Origin: an uncultured Pseudomonadota bacterium
GTDB taxonomy: Bacteria > Pseudomonadota > Gammaproteobacteria > Steroidobacterales > Steroidobacteraceae
Reading direction: 5' to 3'
DNA: 64,000 nt
Assembly (NCBI GenBank): GCA_903884235.1
Contig: CAISEB010000016.1
Span: 62,001 to 126,000 of the forward strand
Part shown: positions 35,630 through 43,173 of the stretch, in pieces
How the letters are laid out: each line of letters starts with the position of its first letter
How positions within the stretch are numbered: the stretch's first letter is position 1
The notes under the pieces: model-generated
What the model was told of the DNA's origin: nothing
Seen by the model: only the letters and a program-made list of their open reading frames with translations
The model's database searches: none
Position numbers and translations under genes: made by a program

Positions 35630-36747
35630 GCGCGCAGCACCGCATCGCGTCGATCTCGATCAGCCAGCACAGGCTGCCGCTCGCCCCGCCGTTCCATGCC
35701 AGCTGGGACACGAAGCCGCGCGTGCACTTCGACGCGACCGTGACCCGGGTGCGGACCGACACCGGGCTGGAGGGCGTGGCGTCTGGCGACCTGATGGTGG
35801 GGTTCGCCGGCCACGAATCGCTGTTCATCGGCCAGGACGCGATGGCGATCGAGCGCCACTACCGGGTGCTCTCGCACATCGATTTCCACTACGGTCGTTG
35901 CTGGCCGCTCGACCTCGCGCTGTGGGACCTGGCTGGCAAGATTACCGGCCAGCCGTGCTGGAAGCTGCTGGGCGGGCTGTCCGGCCGCGTCCGGGCCTAT
36001 GCCTCCAGCGGGACGCTCAGGAACCCGAGCCAGATGGCCGATTCCGCGGAGCGCTACCTCGCGGAAGGGTTCGCGGCGCTCAAGGTGCGCTTCCATCGCG
36101 GCGACTGGCGCGAGGACATCCGCGCGCTCGAGGCCGTGAGGGCCCGCGTCGGCGATCGACTCGAACTGATGGTCGACTGCAACCAGGGCTGGCGCATGCC
36201 GTGGGACACGGCGCCGCCGTGGACGCTGAAGGACGCCATCAAGGTCGCGCGGGAGCTCGAGCGCCTGCAGGTCTACTGGATGGAGGAGCCGCTGCACCGC
36301 GCCGACCACGAGGGCATGCGCACGCTGCGCGAAGCGGTCGACGTGCGCATCGCCGGTGGCGAGATGACCCGGACGATCCCGGAATTCCGCGATCTCGTCG
36401 CCGGCCGCTGCCTCGACGTGCTGCAGCCGGACGTGGCGCTCGTGGGCGGCATCACGGGGCTCAGGCGAGTCGCCATCATGGCGCAGGAGGCGAACCTGAT
36501 CTTCACGCCGCACACCTGGACGAACGGGATGGGCGTGCAGGCGAACGCGCACCTGAGCGGTGGCTGCACCGATTCGCCGTTCCTTGAGTTCCCCTACGAT
36601 CCGCCGGAGTGGAGCCTCGCGAGGCGCGACTTCGTGATGCAGCAGCCCCTCACGGTCGGCAAGGACGGCTGGATCGATCTCGGCGATGCACCCGGGATGG
36701 GCTACGCGCTCGACGAGGACGCGCTCGAGCGCACGCGGATCGGCTGA
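35626..36747 (+). CDS. Enolase-superfamily enzyme (mandelate racemase/muconate lactonizing family)
   Basis: 373 residues. The barrel ends show ALKVRFHRGDW (first catalytic Lys, KxR type), LMVDCNQGW (metal Asp), YWMEEPLHRADHEGM (metal Glu), RIAGGEMTRT (metal Glu), DVLQPDVALVGGITG (Asp of the His-Asp dyad) and FTPHTWTNGMG (catalytic His). This is the mandelate-racemase-subgroup layout, which includes sugar-acid dehydratases and, in other organisms, betaine epimerases. The GTG overlaps the aldehyde dehydrogenase stop. Substrate unknown; a role on a hydroxy acid from the same operon is inferred. Confidence 0.85.
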   Translation: MSAQHRIASISISQHRLPLAPPFHASWDTKPRVHFDATVTRVRTDTGLEGVASGDLMVGFAGHESLFIGQDAMAIERHYRVLSHIDFHYGRCWPLDLALWDLAGKITGQPCWKLLGGLSGRVRAYASSGTLRNPSQMADSAERYLAEGFAALKVRFHRGDWREDIRALEAVRARVGDRLELMVDCNQGWRMPWDTAPPWTLKDAIKVARELERLQVYWMEEPLHRADHEGMRTLREAVDVRIAGGEMTRTIPEFRDLVAGRCLDVLQPDVALVGGITGLRRVAIMAQEANLIFTPHTWTNGMGVQANAHLSGGCTDSPFLEFPYDPPEWSLARRDFVMQQPLTVGKDGWIDLGDAPGMGYALDEDALERTRIG

Positions 36748-36748
36748 C

Positions 36749-38026
36749 TCAGTCGACGATGGACTGGTAGACCAGCGTCGTGAAGTAGTCGAGCAGCGCC
36801 CGGTCCTCCGGGAGCTGCTGCTCGAAGTACATCGCCACCAGCTGCTCCTTCGGGTCCATCAGCACGGTCGTCGTCGCGTAGCCGCTCCAGCCGAACTGGC
36901 CCGGCGAGCCCAGGTTGCCGTTGCGCACCGGGTCCGTGACGATGCCGATGCCGAGGCCGAATCCCCAGCCCGGATAGCCCTCCGGAATGCCGGCCGGCGC
37001 ATGCTGGTCGGTCGTCATCAGCTCGACGGTCTTGCGCGACAGGATCCGCGTCCCGCCGAACGTGCCGCCGTTCAGCAGCATCTGCGCGAAGCGCAGGTAG
37101 TCCGCCGGCGTCGAGGACAGGCTGATCCCGCCCATCGGGCGCGTCGTGTAGCGCGCATAGGCCTCCTGGCCCGGAAACGACGCGAGACCACCCTTCGGGT
37201 TCGGACTGTAGGTGACCGGGAAGCGCGCGGCGACCGATCCCGGTACGCCGAACGCCGTGTCCTTCATGCCGAGCGGCGCGAAGATCACGCGCTGGCAGTA
37301 GCGGTCGAACGGCTCGCCCGACAGCACCTCGACGAGGCGCGCCAGCACGTCGTGGGAGAAGCTGTAGCGATACTGGGTGCCGGGCTGGCTCAGCAGCGGC
37401 ACGGTCGCCATGCGATCGACGAGATCGGCCAGCGAGTCGACCTTGTTGTAGTCGATGCCGGCGTCGCGATACGCGACGTCGACGGGGGAGTTGCCGAAGT
37501 ACCCGTAGCTGAACCCGGCGCTGTGGCGAAACACGTCCTGGATCGTGATCGGGCGCTTCGGATCCTCGTAGCGCGGCGTGCCGTCGTCGTTCTTGCCCGC
37601 GTACACCTTCACCGAGGCGAACGCGGGCAGGTACTTCGACAGCGGCTCCGTCAGCTGGAACTTCCCCTGTTCGTAGAGCGTCAGCAGCGCGACCGCGGTC
37701 ACCGGCTTCGTCATGGACATCAGCCGGAACCAGTCGTCGGTACGGCTCGGGCGGCCCGAGGCCAGGTCCGCGGAGCCGATCGCGTGGAACCACGCGACCT
37801 TGCCGCGTCGCGCGATCAGCACGACGCCGCCAGCCGTGCGTCCGGCCGCGACCTGGCCCTTCAGGTAGTCATCGATGCGCGTCAGGCGCGCGCTCGAGAG
37901 CCCGACGGATTCCGGGGACGCCGACGGGAGCGGCGCGGGCGTGCTCGCCGGCGCAGCCATGGCAGCGGACGTGACGAACGCGAAGGTGAGTGCGGCAGCC
38001 GCCGCAAGGCGTCGGGGCAGTTTCAT
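36749..38026 (-). CDS. Exported serine hydrolase (beta-lactamase class C/EstB family)
   Basis: 425 residues with a signal peptide (MKLPRRLAAAAALTFAFVT, cleavage near AAMA-AP). The catalytic S-x-x-K is in FRLMSMTKPVTAVALL and the tyrosine motif is in YRYSFSHDVLARLVEVLSG, as in EstB-type esterases. Family members hydrolyse esters or D-amino peptides. It is the last gene of the minus-strand run that begins with the BKACE gene. It may release an acyl group or amine from an exogenous ester (for example an acylcarnitine or choline ester), but this is context-based speculation. Its stop is within 2 bp of the convergent enolase-superfamily gene. Confidence 0.87.
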   Translation of the reverse strand: MKLPRRLAAAAALTFAFVTSAAMAAPASTPAPLPSASPESVGLSSARLTRIDDYLKGQVAAGRTAGGVVLIARRGKVAWFHAIGSADLASGRPSRTDDWFRLMSMTKPVTAVALLTLYEQGKFQLTEPLSKYLPAFASVKVYAGKNDDGTPRYEDPKRPITIQDVFRHSAGFSYGYFGNSPVDVAYRDAGIDYNKVDSLADLVDRMATVPLLSQPGTQYRYSFSHDVLARLVEVLSGEPFDRYCQRVIFAPLGMKDTAFGVPGSVAARFPVTYSPNPKGGLASFPGQEAYARYTTRPMGGISLSSTPADYLRFAQMLLNGGTFGGTRILSRKTVELMTTDQHAPAGIPEGYPGWGFGLGIGIVTDPVRNGNLGSPGQFGWSGYATTTVLMDPKEQLVAMYFEQQLPEDRALLDYFTTLVYQSIVD

Positions 38027-38044
38027 GCCCCGACTCTAACCGTT

Positions 38045-38824
38045 TCAGTAGCGGATCGACAGGCAGCTCAGGCCGCCATCCATCTTGCGGAACTCGGACA
38101 TCGGCAACGGCAGCGGATCGTAGCCGAGCCTGCCTAGCGTGTCGGTGAAGCGCGGGTACCCGTCAGCCACCAGCACCCGGTCGTTGATGCGCAAGCAGTT
38201 CGCCGCGTAGCTCTCTTCCGGCGCGAGGATCACCAGTTCGTAGCCGGCGAATGCGGCGTAGTCGGGCAGGCCCGGCGCGACCGCGAGGCGCCCGTCGCCA
38301 AGGTAGGAGATCCCGCTCTTCAGGTGCAGCAGTCCTGCACAGCCGCGGATATCCAGAACTGTCGAGGCAATGCCGAGCGATCCGAGCCAGCCACCCAGCT
38401 GGCGAGCGCCTTCCTCGTTGGTCCGGTGCGAGACGCCGATCAGGACGCCGGCGTCGGTCTCGCAGATGTCGCCGCCATCGACGGTGCCCGGCGCCGCGAT
38501 GCAGGCCAGCGCCGGATAGTCCGTCGCGAGCGCAGCCGCGATCGCGGTCGGTTCGTGGAGGCGGGCGTCGGCGCCGGGGCGGGTGATGATCGCGCCGTGC
38601 TGCGTCGCGATGGCGGTGTCCTCGACGAACGTGCCATCCGGGAAGCGTTCGTCGGCCTCCAGTACCCGAGTCCTGAGGCCGAGGGACTCCAGCGCCGCGA
38701 GATAGAGGGCGTGCTGGGCGAGGGTGGCGGCGAAGGAGGGCGCGCCCTCCGTCGATGTCGAGATCCCCGCGGCGAAGTTGCGCCCGGGCAGGCGCAGCAG
38801 CGCACGCGTGAACCGCGTGCTCAA
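38045..38824 (-). CDS. ddaH: Dimethylarginine dimethylaminohydrolase (DDAH)
   Basis: Hydrolyses N-omega-methylated arginines to citrulline plus methylamine or dimethylamine. The 259 residues align throughout with P. aeruginosa DDAH: ADERFPDGTFVEDTA, IITRPGA, APGTVDGGDI, RTNEEGARQLGGWL, the catalytic His in LLHLKSGISYL and the nucleophile Cys254 in MDGGLSCLSIRY. The TTG start at 38824 lies 1 bp beyond the stop of the upstream hydratase gene, with GGAAAGG upstream. The longer frame overlaps that gene. It fits the methylated-amine theme of the island and feeds the same metabolic area as aruIH. Confidence 0.92.
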   Translation of the reverse strand: MSTRFTRALLRLPGRNFAAGISTSTEGAPSFAATLAQHALYLAALESLGLRTRVLEADERFPDGTFVEDTAIATQHGAIITRPGADARLHEPTAIAAALATDYPALACIAAPGTVDGGDICETDAGVLIGVSHRTNEEGARQLGGWLGSLGIASTVLDIRGCAGLLHLKSGISYLGDGRLAVAPGLPDYAAFAGYELVILAPEESYAANCLRINDRVLVADGYPRFTDTLGRLGYDPLPLPMSEFRKMDGGLSCLSIRY

Positions 38825-38825
38825 C

Positions 38826-39608
38826 TCAGCGGCCTTTCCACTGCGGCGCACGCTTCTCCGAGAAAGCCCTGGCGCCCTCGACTAGGTCCTCCGAGCGCAG
38901 CACCTTCTGCACGGCGCCGAGCGCGTCGTGCAGCTCGAAGGCCGGGTTCGTCGCGACCATCTCGCTGTGCTGCAGCAGCTGCTTGATCGCCGGGAACAGC
39001 AGCGGCGGGCCGTCGGCCAGCAGCTTCGCGACCTCGCGTGCCTTCGCCATGCCCTCGCCCTTCGGGACGACCCAGTTGGCGAGACCCCAGTGCTTGGCCT
39101 CCGTCGCGTCCATCGGACGGCCGACCATCAGCATCTCGACCGCGATGTGGTACGGGATGCGGCGGCGTAGCTTGATGGTCGCCGCATCCGGCAGCACGCC
39201 GACCTTGATCTCGGGCAGCGCGAACTTCGCGTGCTCCTCCATCACGATCAGGTCGCAGCCGAGCGCGAGCTCGAAGCCGCCGCCGTAGGCGATGCCGTTG
39301 ACGGCCGCGATGACCGGCTTGTCGAGGTTGCGCGGGTGGTTGAGGCCGCCGAACCCGCCCGGACCCCAGTCCGAGTCGCTGGCTTCGCCGTCGGCCGCGC
39401 CCTTGAGGTCCCAGCCCGGCGAGAAGAATTTCTCGCCGGCGCCCGTCAGGATCGCGATCCGCAGCGTCGGATCCTTCTGGAACGACGTCCAGATCTCGTT
39501 CAGCTGCAGGCTCGTCTTGAGCGAAATCGCATTCGCCTTCGGGCGATCGATCGTGACTTCGAGGACGCCATCGCGGGCCTCGGTACGGACTCCTCCATCG
39601 ATGCTCAT
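38826..39608 (-). CDS. caiD: CaiD-like enoyl-CoA hydratase (carnitinyl-CoA dehydratase type)
   Basis: 260 residues (261 in E. coli CaiD), with long stretches shared with CaiD: IDRPKANAI, TGAGEKFFSPGWDLK, GPGGFGGL, NLDKPVIAAVNGIAYGGGFELAL, FALPEIKVGVLPD and a near-identical C-terminus ending AFSEKRAPQWKGR. The predicted reaction is reversible hydration of crotonobetainyl-CoA to L-carnitinyl-CoA. The ATG at 39608 overlaps the stop of the acyl-CoA synthetase gene (ATGA), with GGAG 8 nt upstream. Unlike the anaerobic E. coli cai operon, there is no CaiB CoA-transferase here; the NDP-forming synthetase would activate the substrate. Confidence 0.87.
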   Translation of the reverse strand: MSIDGGVRTEARDGVLEVTIDRPKANAISLKTSLQLNEIWTSFQKDPTLRIAILTGAGEKFFSPGWDLKGAADGEASDSDWGPGGFGGLNHPRNLDKPVIAAVNGIAYGGGFELALGCDLIVMEEHAKFALPEIKVGVLPDAATIKLRRRIPYHIAVEMLMVGRPMDATEAKHWGLANWVVPKGEGMAKAREVAKLLADGPPLLFPAIKQLLQHSEMVATNPAFELHDALGAVQKVLRSEDLVEGARAFSEKRAPQWKGR

Positions 39609-41668
39609 GCTTTTTCTCCAAGGCGGACCAGTGCGTCCACGGCGACGACGCCGTGGCCGAGCGGACGGACGATGATCGGGTTGACGTCGAGCTCGGCGAG
39701 CGTCTCGACGTGGCTTGCGGCATAGCGGGCGACTGCGAGCACGGCCTCGACCAGCGCCGGCACGTCGCCGGCGGGCTTGCCCCGGAAGCCGGCGAGCAGC
39801 CTGGAGACGTTCAGCCGGCCGATCGCGGCCTCGACGGTGGCCGCCGTATAGGGTGGCAGCAGGCTCGTGCTGTCGTGCCACAGCTCGGTCATCACGCCGC
39901 CCGCGCCGAGTACCAGCACCTGGCCGAACTGCGGATCGACCGTGACGCCGACGAGGATCTCGGCGACGCCGTCCGTGACCATCTGTTCCACCAGTACGCG
40001 ATCGCTGAGCGCGGCCAGTCGCTCGCCGGCGGCCGAGGCATCGGCGGCGGTCCGGACGTTCAGGACGACGCCACCAACGTCCGACTTGTGCGCGAGGTCG
40101 GCACTGACCGCCTTGATGACGACCGGGAAGCCGATCGCCGTCGCGGCGGAGGCTGCCTCGGTGCAGGCCACGGTGCGCGACTGCGGCACCGGCAGCCCGA
40201 ACGCCGAGAGCGCGGCCTTGCCTTCATCCTCGGTCAGCGTGCGCACGTTGCGGGGCGGCGCGGACGGGCGGGCGAGCGCCACCGGCGGGTTCGTCCGCCA
40301 GGTCTCGCCGATCGTCGCTGCGTTGGCGAGTGCCTCGAGGCCTTCGCGCTGGCCCTGCAGGGGCACCACGCCGTTGACGGTGCAGTGCTCGCGGATCTCC
40401 TCGTAGAACGTGTCCGGGAGCGACGACAGCATCGCGGCGCGCGCCTTCGAGGTCCGCGCGACCTCGACGAAGTTGCGGATCGGCACGTCGAATGCCCTGA
40501 CGTCCGCCCGATCGACCGGCGGACAGTCGAGCATGAAGGCGACCGCGTCGTACTCGGTGTTGAGCACGGCCTGGAACAGCGCGCGCATCTTCGGTTCGTT
40601 GAACCAGATGTAGGTGTGGAAATCGAACGGGTTCGAGATCGTGACGCGGGGTCCCACGGCGGCCGCGACCTCGGCGGTGGCCGCCGGCGTCATCGGCGGG
40701 AACTCGAGCCGCAGGTCCCGGGAGACGTCCGCGGTCATGGCCATGTCACCGCCCGAGGCGCCCATCACCAGCACCCGCCGGCCCGCGAGCGGGCCACCGG
40801 CATGCAGCACCTTCAGCGTCTCGACCAGCGTCGAGAGCGTGTCGCAGCGCGCGATCCCGGCGTCGCGGCAGAAGGCGTCGAACACGGCGTCGGCGCCGGC
40901 CATCGCGCCCGTGTGGGTCGCGGCGGTCCGGGCCGCGGCGGCGGTGCGTCCTGCCTTGACGAGCGCAATCGGCTTGCCTGCGTTGCGTGCCTTGGCGACG
41001 GCCTCGGCAAATCGGCCGGCATCCTTGATGCCCTCGACGTACAGGCCGAACGCGGTCACGCGCGGGTCGTCCGAGAGGATCTCGATCAGGTCCTCGAGCG
41101 CGAGCCGGGTCTGGTTGCCGACGCTGATGACGTAGCCGACCGGCAGCGACCGCTGGTTGAACATCAGCGTGAGCGCAATCGTGCCGCTCTGGCACAGCAG
41201 TGCGACGCCGCGGTCGCCGCGGGCACCGCCGACGACCTGGTCGGGCCAGAGCGCGACCTTGTCGAAGAAGTTCACGAGTCCGTAGCAGTTCGGGCCGGTG
41301 AACGGCAGGGTTCCTGCGTTGGCGACGAGATCGCGCGTCAGCGCGCGGCCCTCGTCTGTGGCCGTTTCGTCGAATCCGGAGGCGAAGCAGACGAAGCCGC
41401 CGGCGCCGCGGCGCGCAAGCTGGCCGGCGGCCGCGGGCACGTCCGCGGCCGGGGCCGCGAGGAATGCCGCGTCCGGGGCCACCGGCAGGTCGTCGATCGA
41501 CCGGTAGTAGGTCGTCGTCGCGTCCGACTCGCGGTTTGGATGGACGCGGTACAGGTCGCCGGTGAAGCCGACCTGGCGGCTGGCCGCGGCGACGGCGTCG
41601 CACCAGGCGCCGCCGACGAGGGCGATGCTGCGCGGCGCGAGCAGTCGCGAGAGGGGATTGGAGGCCAT
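39605..41668 (-). CDS. NDP-forming acyl-CoA synthetase (acetate-CoA ligase family)
   Basis: 687 residues with fused alpha and beta domains. A CoA-binding Rossmann domain (SIALVGGAWCDAVAAAS, about 10-130) is followed by a succinyl-CoA-ligase-like domain with the phospho-His loop TAATHTGAMAGADAVF. An ATP-grasp domain (about 465-685) has FPVVIKAVSADLAHKSDVGGVVLNV and ELDVNPIIVRPLGHG. Such enzymes make acyl-CoA plus ADP and Pi, or run in reverse. The tight position between a thioesterase (2-bp gap) and caiD (ATGA overlap) suggests activation of gamma-butyrobetaine, crotonobetaine or carnitine. Substrate inferred. Confidence 0.87.
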   Translation of the reverse strand: MASNPLSRLLAPRSIALVGGAWCDAVAAASRQVGFTGDLYRVHPNRESDATTTYYRSIDDLPVAPDAAFLAAPAADVPAAAGQLARRGAGGFVCFASGFDETATDEGRALTRDLVANAGTLPFTGPNCYGLVNFFDKVALWPDQVVGGARGDRGVALLCQSGTIALTLMFNQRSLPVGYVISVGNQTRLALEDLIEILSDDPRVTAFGLYVEGIKDAGRFAEAVAKARNAGKPIALVKAGRTAAAARTAATHTGAMAGADAVFDAFCRDAGIARCDTLSTLVETLKVLHAGGPLAGRRVLVMGASGGDMAMTADVSRDLRLEFPPMTPAATAEVAAAVGPRVTISNPFDFHTYIWFNEPKMRALFQAVLNTEYDAVAFMLDCPPVDRADVRAFDVPIRNFVEVARTSKARAAMLSSLPDTFYEEIREHCTVNGVVPLQGQREGLEALANAATIGETWRTNPPVALARPSAPPRNVRTLTEDEGKAALSAFGLPVPQSRTVACTEAASAATAIGFPVVIKAVSADLAHKSDVGGVVLNVRTAADASAAGERLAALSDRVLVEQMVTDGVAEILVGVTVDPQFGQVLVLGAGGVMTELWHDSTSLLPPYTAATVEAAIGRLNVSRLLAGFRGKPAGDVPALVEAVLAVARYAASHVETLAELDVNPIIVRPLGHGVVAVDALVRLGEKA

Positions 41669-41669
41669 C

Positions 41670-42149
41670 TCAGCGCTTGGCCAGGGTCAGTGCGCGGGAG
41701 CGGGGTCCCGCCCATTCGACGCCGCCGTCCGCCGCCTTCAGCGCCTCGATCTTCGCCAGCACGTCCGGCGGGAACGAGGCGGCGCCGGCGTTTTCGCCCT
41801 GGCGGTAGTGCAGCAGCATGTATTCCGCCGCCGCCGCGACGGTCGACGAGCCGGCAACGCGCAGGTCGAGGGCGAGGTGCAGCCGCTTCGAATCGTAGGC
41901 GAGCACGTGCGCATCGACCTCGACGGTCACCCCGAACTTCACCTCGCGCAGCCAGTGGATGTGCGATTCGAGCGAGTACAGGGTGCAGCGGGTCCGGGCG
42001 CGGTATTCCGGATCGAGGCCCAGATGGTGGTCCATCAGGGCATCGGTCGCGGTACTGAAGATGACCCCGTAGTACGCGTCGCGAAGGTGATCGTTGTAGT
42101 CGATCCAGTCCCTCGAGAGCTCGGTGCGGTAGATCGTCGTCCCGGGCAT
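41670..42149 (-). CDS. Hot-dog thioesterase (betainyl-CoA thioesterase, CdhB-like)
   Basis: 159 residues. YRTELSRDWIDYNDHLRDAYYGVIFSTATDALM near the N-terminus and YSLESHIHWLREVKFGVTVEVDAHVLAYDSKRLHL match the acyl-CoA thioesterase group that includes CdhB of P. aeruginosa. It is clearly paralogous to the C-terminal domain of the carnitine dehydrogenase fusion at 21383-22867. It starts 10 bp after the BKACE gene. CdhB and CdhC catalyse consecutive steps (3-dehydrocarnitine to betainyl-CoA to glycine betaine), which supports the assignment. Confidence 0.85.
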   Translation of the reverse strand: MPGTTIYRTELSRDWIDYNDHLRDAYYGVIFSTATDALMDHHLGLDPEYRARTRCTLYSLESHIHWLREVKFGVTVEVDAHVLAYDSKRLHLALDLRVAGSSTVAAAAEYMLLHYRQGENAGAASFPPDVLAKIEALKAADGGVEWAGPRSRALTLAKR

Positions 42150-42159
42150 GCGCGCGTCC

Positions 42160-43059
42160 TCAGCCGATCTTCAGGCGCTCGCGGACCTCGCTCGGCGAGA
42201 GGATCCGGGCTCCCATCGCCTCGACGATGTCGCGTGCCTTGGTCACCAGCTGCGCGTTCGACGCGTAGACACCCTTGCTGAGGTACAGATTGTCCTCGAG
42301 GCCGACGCGCACGTTGCCGCCGACCAGCACCGACTGCGCCGCCCACGGCATCTGCATGCGGCTGATCGCGAACGACGTCCACACCGCGTCGGCGGGCATC
42401 GTGTTGATCATCGCCAGCAGGTGGCCCGTGTCGGCCGGCATGCCCCAGGGGATCCCCATGCACAGTTGGATCAGCGGTGGCGGCAGGACGAGGCCCTCCT
42501 TGATCATCTGGCGGACGAACCACAGGTTGCCCGTGTCGAAGATCTCGAACTCGGGCTTGATGCCGAGGTCCTTGCAGATCGCCGCGCCCTTGCGCAGGTA
42601 GTTGGGCGTCGACACGTAGGCGCGATTGCCGTCGCCGAAGTTCAGGCTGCCGCAGTCGAGCGTGCAGATGTCGGGCCGGTACAGGCCCTCCTGGCACAGG
42701 TCGATGACATGGCGCATGCGATCTTCCTGCGAGCAGAAGTCGCTGCCCGGGGCCGGCGTGTCGGCCAGCCCGTTGTCGCCGACGGCGATGTAGCCGCCCA
42801 TGCCGCAGGTCAGGTTGACGAGGACGTCGGTGCCGCTTTCCTTGATCGCCTTGACGACCGCGCGGTAGTGCTTCGTCTCCATGCTGAACGCGCCGGTCTC
42901 GGGGTCGCGCACGTGGATGTGGACGATCGCGGCGCCCGCCTTGGCGGCCTCGATCGCGGCGCCCGCGATCTCGGTGGGGGTCACCGCGCAGTGCGGGCTC
43001 TTGGTCACCTTGGTGTCGTCGCCGGTGATCGCGCAGGTAATCATCACATCGGTGTTCAT
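42160..43059 (-). CDS. BKACE/DUF849 beta-keto acid cleavage enzyme (3-dehydrocarnitine:acetyl-CoA transferase, CdhC type)
   Basis: 299 residues. The N-terminal VMITCAITGDDTKV, AIVHIHVRDPETGAFS (the His-x-His zinc ligands), LVNLTCGMGG and the C-terminal VRVGLEDNLYLSKG are diagnostic of the family. In carnitine degradation the family member CdhC converts 3-dehydrocarnitine plus acetyl-CoA to betainyl-CoA plus acetoacetate. The presence of a CdhB-like thioesterase next door and a carnitine dehydrogenase in the window favours that substrate. The ATG at 43059 is preceded by GGGGGAG. It is the first gene of a six-gene minus-strand operon and is divergent from aruI. Confidence 0.87.
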   Translation of the reverse strand: MNTDVMITCAITGDDTKVTKSPHCAVTPTEIAGAAIEAAKAGAAIVHIHVRDPETGAFSMETKHYRAVVKAIKESGTDVLVNLTCGMGGYIAVGDNGLADTPAPGSDFCSQEDRMRHVIDLCQEGLYRPDICTLDCGSLNFGDGNRAYVSTPNYLRKGAAICKDLGIKPEFEIFDTGNLWFVRQMIKEGLVLPPPLIQLCMGIPWGMPADTGHLLAMINTMPADAVWTSFAISRMQMPWAAQSVLVGGNVRVGLEDNLYLSKGVYASNAQLVTKARDIVEAMGARILSPSEVRERLKIG

Positions 43060-43087
43060 CGGGCTCCCCCTGAAGGCCAGTTCCGTC

Positions 43088-43108
43088 ATATTATCGCGCC
43101 CATAATAT
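43088..43108. promoter_or_regulatory. 21-bp inverted repeat, candidate operator between cdhC-type gene and aruI
   Basis: ATATTAT-N7-ATAATAT is a perfect 7-bp dyad centred at 43098, in the 114-bp gap between divergent start codons. It lies 29 bp from the minus-strand ATG and overlaps the only AT-rich segment, so it probably covers a promoter. Confidence 0.5.
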
Positions 43109-43173
43109 TTCCACCACCGCCGCCGGCCACCGCCGGGCCGCTGGTGTGAGAGACTCCGCGCTGGGGGTGATGC

